Source: Rhodococcus oxybenzonivorans
GTDB taxonomy: Bacteria > Actinomycetota > Actinomycetes > Mycobacteriales > Mycobacteriaceae
Assembly: GCF_003130705.1 (NCBI RefSeq)
Contig: NZ_CP021354.1
Location: forward strand, 5,704,001 to 5,768,000
Length of the DNA: 64,000 nucleotides
Direction of reading: 5' to 3'
The notes under the pieces were generated by a model. That model did no database searches, was not told the origin of the DNA, and worked only from the letters and a program-made list of their open reading frames with translations. Within the stretch, counting starts at the first letter, position 1; each line of letters starts with the position of its first letter. The position numbers and the translations under genes are program-made. Shown here in pieces: positions 59,407 through 64,000 of this stretch.

Positions 59407-61031
59407 CGGACTGCCGCTCCCGCAACGACAGCCGCCTGCCCGGCGTCGACGATCTTGATGCGGGGCCGGCCTGCCTCGCGGCCGCGCTCGCGCTCGAAGC
59501 GGTCGATCGCGCTCCAGTCCGCACCGCCGAGCGCGTCGGGTCGGCGTTCGCGTACCAGCGCCGCCAGGTCCGCGGACGCCCCGGACGGTGCGGGAAGCAG
59601 TCCCGCACGGTGATCGGCGAGGAGGGCCTCGACGGTCTCCGCCGCGCAGTAGCGATTGGTGCCGATCACCCCGGTCGCGCCGCGCTTGATCCAGCCCGCC
59701 ACGTAGTGGCCGGCCACAGCCTTCCCCGTGTCGGGCAGTGTGACCCGGCCCGACACGTGGGCGACGGTTCCGGCGGCCTCGTCGAACGGGAGGCCGGCGA
59801 TGGGCAGTCCGCGGTACCCGACCGCCCGCAGGACCAGACCACACTCGATCCGGTCCTCGGTGCCCGCGTCGGTGCCGGTCACGATCAGTCCCGCGGTACG
59901 CCCGTCACCCGTCACCTCCTGCGGGGTGGTGCCGAAGCGGAGCACGATGCGCTTGTTCCCCGGAGTCGGCTCCCGCCGGGAGTAGTCGGCCAGGATCCGC
60001 AGCTTGGTCGGCGCATCCGGGCCTGCCGTGACCGGGCCGTCGACGAGGACGTCGATCCCCTGCAGAGAGCCGAGCGCGAGCAGTTCCGGAGTGGTGCAGG
60101 CCGCGTACTCGGGTCCCCGTCGGCCGAGCATCACCACCTCCTCGATCCGGCTGTCGGCCAGTGCGCTCAGGGCGTGATCGGCGATATCGGTGCGGCGCAG
60201 GGTCTCCACGTCGGAGACGAGGATGCGGGCGACGTCGAGTGCGACGTTGCCGTTGCCGACCACGACGGCGCGGGATGCGGTCAGGTCGAAAGCGCGGTCG
60301 GCGTGATCGGGATGGCCGTTGTACCAGGCGACGAACTCCCTGGCGGCATGGCTGCCCGGTAGGTCCTCGCCGGGGATGCCGAGGCGCCGGTCGCCCGCCG
60401 CGCCGGACGCGTGGATCACCGCGTGGTGATGGGCCAGCACCTCGTCGATCGTCACATCCTTCCCGACCTCGACGCCGAGATGGAACGTGAAGCCGTCACG
60501 ACGCGCGGTGCGGTCGAAGACCCGCTCCACCGTCTTCGTGTGCCAGTGGTCGGGCGCGACGCCGAACCGCACGAGTCCGCCGGCCACGGGCAGTCGTTCG
60601 AACATGGTGACCTCGGCGGCGATGTCGCGGCGGGCAAGCAGCTCCTCGGCGGCGTAGAACGCGGACGGTCCGGATCCGACGATCGCCACTCGCAGCGCCG
60701 GGGGGTCGGCGACGCCGGCGGTCGCGAGGGCGAGCGGAAGCGGCTGCACGTGCGCGCCCGGCCCAATGCTGCGTGGATTGCGCTGGAAGTACTCGGCATT
60801 GATTTCCCGGTACTGGTCGATGTCGGGGGCGGGTGCGTCGCCGGGGACGATCGCGTCCACGGGGCACACGTCGGAGCAGGCGCCGCAGTCGATGCAGGCG
60901 CCCGGGTCGATGTACAGCATCTCGGTGCGCTGGTAGTCCCGCTCCGCGGGAGTCGGGTGGATGCAGTCGACCGGGCAGACCGCGACACAGGTCGCGTCGT
61001 TGCAGCAGTTCTGGGTGACCACGTACGCCAT
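59403..61031 (-). CDS. FprB-like ferredoxin-NADP reductase with N-terminal 7Fe ferredoxin (2 of 2)
   Basis: 542 residues, paralogue of the protein at 50841 with matching motifs: CCNDATCVAVCPVDC, CIDCGACSDVCP, GSGPSAFYAAEELL, GNGNVALDVARIL, GWIKRGATGVIGTN. The ATG overlaps the preceding stop (TGATG) and the stop overlaps the next start, so it is an integral part of the molybdoenzyme operon. It probably shuttles electrons between NADP(H) and the molybdoenzymes. Confidence 0.92.
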   Translation of the reverse strand: MAYVVTQNCCNDATCVAVCPVDCIHPTPAERDYQRTEMLYIDPGACIDCGACSDVCPVDAIVPGDAPAPDIDQYREINAEYFQRNPRSIGPGAHVQPLPLALATAGVADPPALRVAIVGSGPSAFYAAEELLARRDIAAEVTMFERLPVAGGLVRFGVAPDHWHTKTVERVFDRTARRDGFTFHLGVEVGKDVTIDEVLAHHHAVIHASGAAGDRRLGIPGEDLPGSHAAREFVAWYNGHPDHADRAFDLTASRAVVVGNGNVALDVARILVSDVETLRRTDIADHALSALADSRIEEVVMLGRRGPEYAACTTPELLALGSLQGIDVLVDGPVTAGPDAPTKLRILADYSRREPTPGNKRIVLRFGTTPQEVTGDGRTAGLIVTGTDAGTEDRIECGLVLRAVGYRGLPIAGLPFDEAAGTVAHVSGRVTLPDTGKAVAGHYVAGWIKRGATGVIGTNRYCAAETVEALLADHRAGLLPAPSGASADLAALVRERRPDALGGADWSAIDRFERERGREAGRPRIKIVDAGQAAVVAGAAVR

Positions 61032-63268
61032 CAGGGATGCTCCTCGCTCGTGCGCGTCACCGTGACCGGGACGCCGTTGAAGATCGGGGACGCCGTGAGC
61101 GCCTCGAGGTCGGTGGTGTCGTCCACCAGGGCGTTGTAATTGCTGCCGGGCACCGAGGCCGACCGGGACGTCCGCAGGCCCGGTCCGTCGTGGCCCCACC
61201 CGTGCGGCATGCTCGCCACACCGGGACGCAGCGTGTCGTCGATCCGCAGTTCGGCCGTCACAGTGGTGACCTTGGACGTGACCGACACCCGGTCGCCGTT
61301 CACCAGACCCCGCTCGGCCGCGTCGGGTGGGCTGACCAGTAGGGCGCACTGGCCGGCGTCCGGCTGGGGCAACGCGTTGTGCAGCCATGAGTTCATGCCG
61401 CGACGCTGGCGCCGGTTGATCAGCAGCAGATCCGGGGCTGCCCTCGTGACGCTCGCTCGCAGCCGCGGCAGATCGGAGACGATGATGTCCGGCATCAGGT
61501 CGATCCGCCCGTCCGGTGTGCGCAGCACCTCCGGGACACGCGGCGCCAGCGGCCCGTAGTCGATGCCGTCCGGGTTGTCCTCCAGCAGTGTGAGAGTCAG
61601 CCCGTCCGGGTCGAGCCCGAACCGGTCACCGTAGGGTCCGCTGCGCAAACGCAAGTCCAGCAGTCGCTGCGGGCCGCGGCGGTCGGCCACGGCGTCCATC
61701 GCCCGTCTCGTTTCGCAGCCGACGAGTTTCGCGGCGCGCCGGGCCGCGACGGCTGCCACCTCGTCGTCGATCTCGCCGACCGGACGGTGCGGGGTTCCCT
61801 TGGCGATCGCTGCCAGCCGCAGCAGGATCTGCCACTCCGCCATCTCGCCGTCGGCGAGGTCGAGCAGGGGTGGGGTGTACCGCGCGACGTTCCGGATTTG
61901 GAAGTGCGCGAGCGTGACATCGTGGTGGCCCCGGGTCGTCACCGGTGGTGGAGGCAGGATCACGTCGGCGTGGCGGGTGGTCTCGTTGAGGTAGCAGTCC
62001 ACCGACACCATGAATTCGAGGGCACCGAGCGCCTCCTCGATCGCCCCGCTGTTGGGCAGGGAGCGGGCCGGGTTCCCCGCGAGGGTGATCAGCGCCCGGG
62101 TGCGGCCAGGCCCGGGAGTGAGGATCTCCTCCGCGAAACACACCGCGGGCAACTCCCCCATCGCCTCCGGCAGTCCCCGCACCCGCGAACGCCACCGGTC
62201 GAACATCAGCTTCGGCGGCCTGGTCACCGGCCAGGTGTTCTGTCCACCCGCGGGCGGCAAGGCGAACATCGCCCCTCCGGGCCGGTCCAGGTTGCCGGTG
62301 ACGATGGTGAGTACCTCGACGAGCCAGTTCGCGAGGGTGCCGAACTCCTGCATGCAGGTGCCGATCCGCGAATGTGCTACCGCCGCAGGAGCACCCGCGA
62401 ACCCACGAGCCACCGAGCGAATCACATCGGCGTCGATCCCGCACGCCGCGGCAACGGCATCGGGCTCGAATTCCGCCGCCATCGCGAAGGCGGCGTCGAG
62501 GCCGTCCACCACGTCCGGCACCCGCTCGGGTCTGGACAGTCCCTCGGACGCGATCACGGACAGCACCCCGAGCAAAAACAGGGCGTCGGTCCCGGGCCGG
62601 ATCGGCACGTGCAGATCCGCGACCTCGGCGGTGCGGGTCCGCACCGGGTCCACCACGACGAGGGTGCCGCCCCGCTCGCGCAGCGCCTGCAGGCGGTGGT
62701 GGATGCCGGGCGCGGTGACGGTACTGCCGTTGGACACCATCGGGTTCGAACCGAGGATCAGCAGGTAGTCGGTGCGGTCGAGGTCGGGCAGGCTCATGCC
62801 GAGGCCGGTACCGTACAGCAGCATGTGCGCGAGGTTCTTCGGCCAGGTGTCGACGCTCGCAGGCGAGTAGATGTTCCGGGTGCCGACCGCGCCGATCAAC
62901 TCACCGAGGTAGAACGTCGAATCCAGGTGGTGGGCAGCCGGATTACCGTGGTAGATCGCGCAGCTGCCCGGATCGCCGGTGACGAACTCCGGCAGTCGCC
63001 TCTCGATCTCACCGAACGCTTCGTCCCAGGTGGCCTCGCGGAATCCGCCGTCCGAGGTGCGCAACAGCGGTGTCCGGATCCGGTCGGGGTCGTTCTCGAT
63101 GCGGCCGAGGCCGAGGCCTTTCGCGCAGCTGTGCCCGCCGCTCAGTACGTCGTCGGGGTTCGGTGCGACCCGCACGATGGTGCGGCCGTCGAGCTCGACG
63201 AGTAGCCCGCAGGTCGACTCGCACAGTGGGCAGATTCGGTGCCCGACGATCGGTTCTGCGGTGCTCAT
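61031..63268 (-). CDS. Molybdopterin oxidoreductase (DMSO reductase family, 2 of 3)
   Basis: 745 residues. [4Fe-4S] ligands Cys13, Cys16, Cys20, Cys48 (CPLCESTC, SCAKG) have the same spacing as in the 57223 enzyme, but the rest is divergent. LGSNPMVSNGS, DPVRTRTAEVADLHVPIRPGTD, GNLDRPGGAMF and MPHGWGHDGPGL mark the fold. The ATG at 63268 overlaps the upstream stop (TGATG); a GTG one codon earlier is equally possible. Cytoplasmic. Confidence 0.9.
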   Translation of the reverse strand: MSTAEPIVGHRICPLCESTCGLLVELDGRTIVRVAPNPDDVLSGGHSCAKGLGLGRIENDPDRIRTPLLRTSDGGFREATWDEAFGEIERRLPEFVTGDPGSCAIYHGNPAAHHLDSTFYLGELIGAVGTRNIYSPASVDTWPKNLAHMLLYGTGLGMSLPDLDRTDYLLILGSNPMVSNGSTVTAPGIHHRLQALRERGGTLVVVDPVRTRTAEVADLHVPIRPGTDALFLLGVLSVIASEGLSRPERVPDVVDGLDAAFAMAAEFEPDAVAAACGIDADVIRSVARGFAGAPAAVAHSRIGTCMQEFGTLANWLVEVLTIVTGNLDRPGGAMFALPPAGGQNTWPVTRPPKLMFDRWRSRVRGLPEAMGELPAVCFAEEILTPGPGRTRALITLAGNPARSLPNSGAIEEALGALEFMVSVDCYLNETTRHADVILPPPPVTTRGHHDVTLAHFQIRNVARYTPPLLDLADGEMAEWQILLRLAAIAKGTPHRPVGEIDDEVAAVAARRAAKLVGCETRRAMDAVADRRGPQRLLDLRLRSGPYGDRFGLDPDGLTLTLLEDNPDGIDYGPLAPRVPEVLRTPDGRIDLMPDIIVSDLPRLRASVTRAAPDLLLINRRQRRGMNSWLHNALPQPDAGQCALLVSPPDAAERGLVNGDRVSVTSKVTTVTAELRIDDTLRPGVASMPHGWGHDGPGLRTSRSASVPGSNYNALVDDTTDLEALTASPIFNGVPVTVTRTSEEHP

Positions 63269-64000
63269 CACGCGTCCTGTTCGATTGCGGTGGGCTCGAC
63301 CGCGACGGGAACCGCGGTCATGGTGGGCATCGCGTTGATCGACTGGACACCCTCACCGGTTCCGGTCAGCGCGTTCACGTTCACTCCGACGTCCTCGCGC
63401 GGGTCGACGCTGCCGAAACAGTGCGTCATCGACACGCTGCCCCGGGCCAGGGTGACATCTGCCCGTGCGGTCGCCCGCAGGCGTCCGGACGCCGATCGCA
63501 CGGTCACCGCCTGCCCGTCGCCGATACCCAGGGCGGCGAGGTCGGCGGGGTGCAGGCTCGCGGGGTTGGCGCCGCCGGGAACGAGCCCCGGGACACGAGT
63601 GCCGGTGGAGTTGACGGCCTCGCGGATCCGTCGCACCGTCAGAAGAAACGGGAACTGCGTCGTGACGGCCTTGTCCATCAGCGCTGCGTGTAGTTCGTCG
63701 CGCACGTCCTCGGGCATCAGTGTCAGGCGGTGTCCGGCACCCTCCTCGGTGGCCCGACCGACGACGGCACCGCTGCGCCCGGCGAGATGTCCGTGCGGAG
63801 CGGCGACCAGGTTGGCGAACGGCACGCGTCCGCGCTCGGTCATCATCGCCAGCAACTGTTCGGAGGTCGGCGGCGCGGCGGGATCGAGGATGCGGCCGGC
63901 GAACTTGACCGGCTGCCCGGAGGCGGCGGCAAGGTCGAGGAAGAACCGCCAGTCGTCGACGACGCCGGGCGGCGCTGTCACAATCGCGGGAGTGTATTGC
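63268..64000 (-). CDS. Molybdopterin oxidoreductase (3 of 3), C-terminal part cut by window edge
   Basis: The frame is open through the right edge of the window (its last visible residues there are QYTPAIV, matching the QYTPAVV of the 57223 enzyme). The visible 243 residues include DDWRFFLDLA, RIREAVNSTG, HPADLAALGIGDGQ, VTVRSASGRLRAT, and MTHCFGSVDPREDVGVNVN of the pterin-binding C-terminal domain. The start and Fe-S region are outside. Stop overlaps the next start. Confidence 0.88.
   Translation of the reverse strand, partial: QYTPAIVTAPPGVVDDWRFFLDLAAASGQPVKFAGRILDPAAPPTSEQLLAMMTERGRVPFANLVAAPHGHLAGRSGAVVGRATEEGAGHRLTLMPEDVRDELHAALMDKAVTTQFPFLLTVRRIREAVNSTGTRVPGLVPGGANPASLHPADLAALGIGDGQAVTVRSASGRLRATARADVTLARGSVSMTHCFGSVDPREDVGVNVNALTGTGEGVQSINAMPTMTAVPVAVEPTAIEQDA

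Noticed and set aside
61787..63205. 472-codon plus-strand frame opposite a molybdoenzyme
   Set aside because: Antisense shadow of a conserved oxidoreductase with no motif of its own.
1..64000. tRNA, rRNA, CRISPR arrays, insertion sequences and prophage genes
   Set aside because: No repeat-spacer pattern, transposase, integrase or structural RNA signature was found by reading; absence by eye is not proof for short tRNA-like elements.

Overview
The window is high-GC DNA from an actinomycete. DUF5313, an RGCVC-type small protein, mycofactocin-type dehydrogenases, FprB-like ferredoxin reductases, F420/FMN luciferase-like enzymes and Ltp2/DUF35-type aldolases together point to Mycobacteriales, most likely Rhodococcus or a close relative. 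This is inferred from gene content; there is no rRNA or tRNA in the window to settle it.

Layout. (1) 1-2363: the end of a cobalt ECF transporter operon (CbiM fragment, PDGLE/CbiN-like, CbiQ, CbiO), followed by a methyltransferase, a secreted glycine-zipper protein, an OhrR-like MarR regulator with DUF5313, and an RGCVC-like protein (to 5.7 kb). (2) 6.1-10.3 kb: a small acyl-CoA module on the minus strand (CoA transferase with ArsR regulator; acyl-CoA ligase with crotonase). (3) 10.5-56.4 kb: a very large catabolic cluster in at least ten transcription units. It holds three Rieske oxygenase alpha subunits, a P450 with a P450-type ferredoxin, an NAD-linked ferredoxin reductase, an FprB-like reductase, three aldehyde dehydrogenases, seven SDRs (two of mycofactocin type), two Ltp2-like aldolases each paired with a DUF35 Zn-ribbon/OB protein, a third thiolase-like protein, luciferase-like monooxygenases, a flavin reductase, a fused double CoA transferase, an acyl-CoA ligase, an acyl-CoA dehydrogenase, a 3-hydroxyacyl-CoA dehydrogenase, a crotonase, four MFS transporters and two paralogous TetR regulators. 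(4) 56.5-57.2 kb: a broken lipase. (5) 57.2-64 kb: an operon of three molybdopterin oxidoreductases and a second FprB-like protein, running off the right edge.

How it fits together. A 23-bp imperfect palindrome, consensus near TTAATCTA-N7-TAGATTAA, occurs 13 times in region 3, each time in an intergenic region before one of its transcription units, and was not seen in the intergenic regions of the flanks. It marks region 3 as one regulon, probably repressed by one or both TetR paralogues. The enzyme content suggests a cyclic or aromatic/terpenoid-like acid that is taken up by MFS carriers, hydroxylated by Rieske and P450 enzymes, oxidised at alcohols by SDRs, activated to CoA thioesters and shortened by retro-aldol cleavage (Ltp2-like/DUF35), with the released aldehydes oxidised by the adjacent aldehyde dehydrogenases. 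The substrate cannot be named from sequence alone.

No tRNA, rRNA, insertion sequence, CRISPR array or phage gene was seen.
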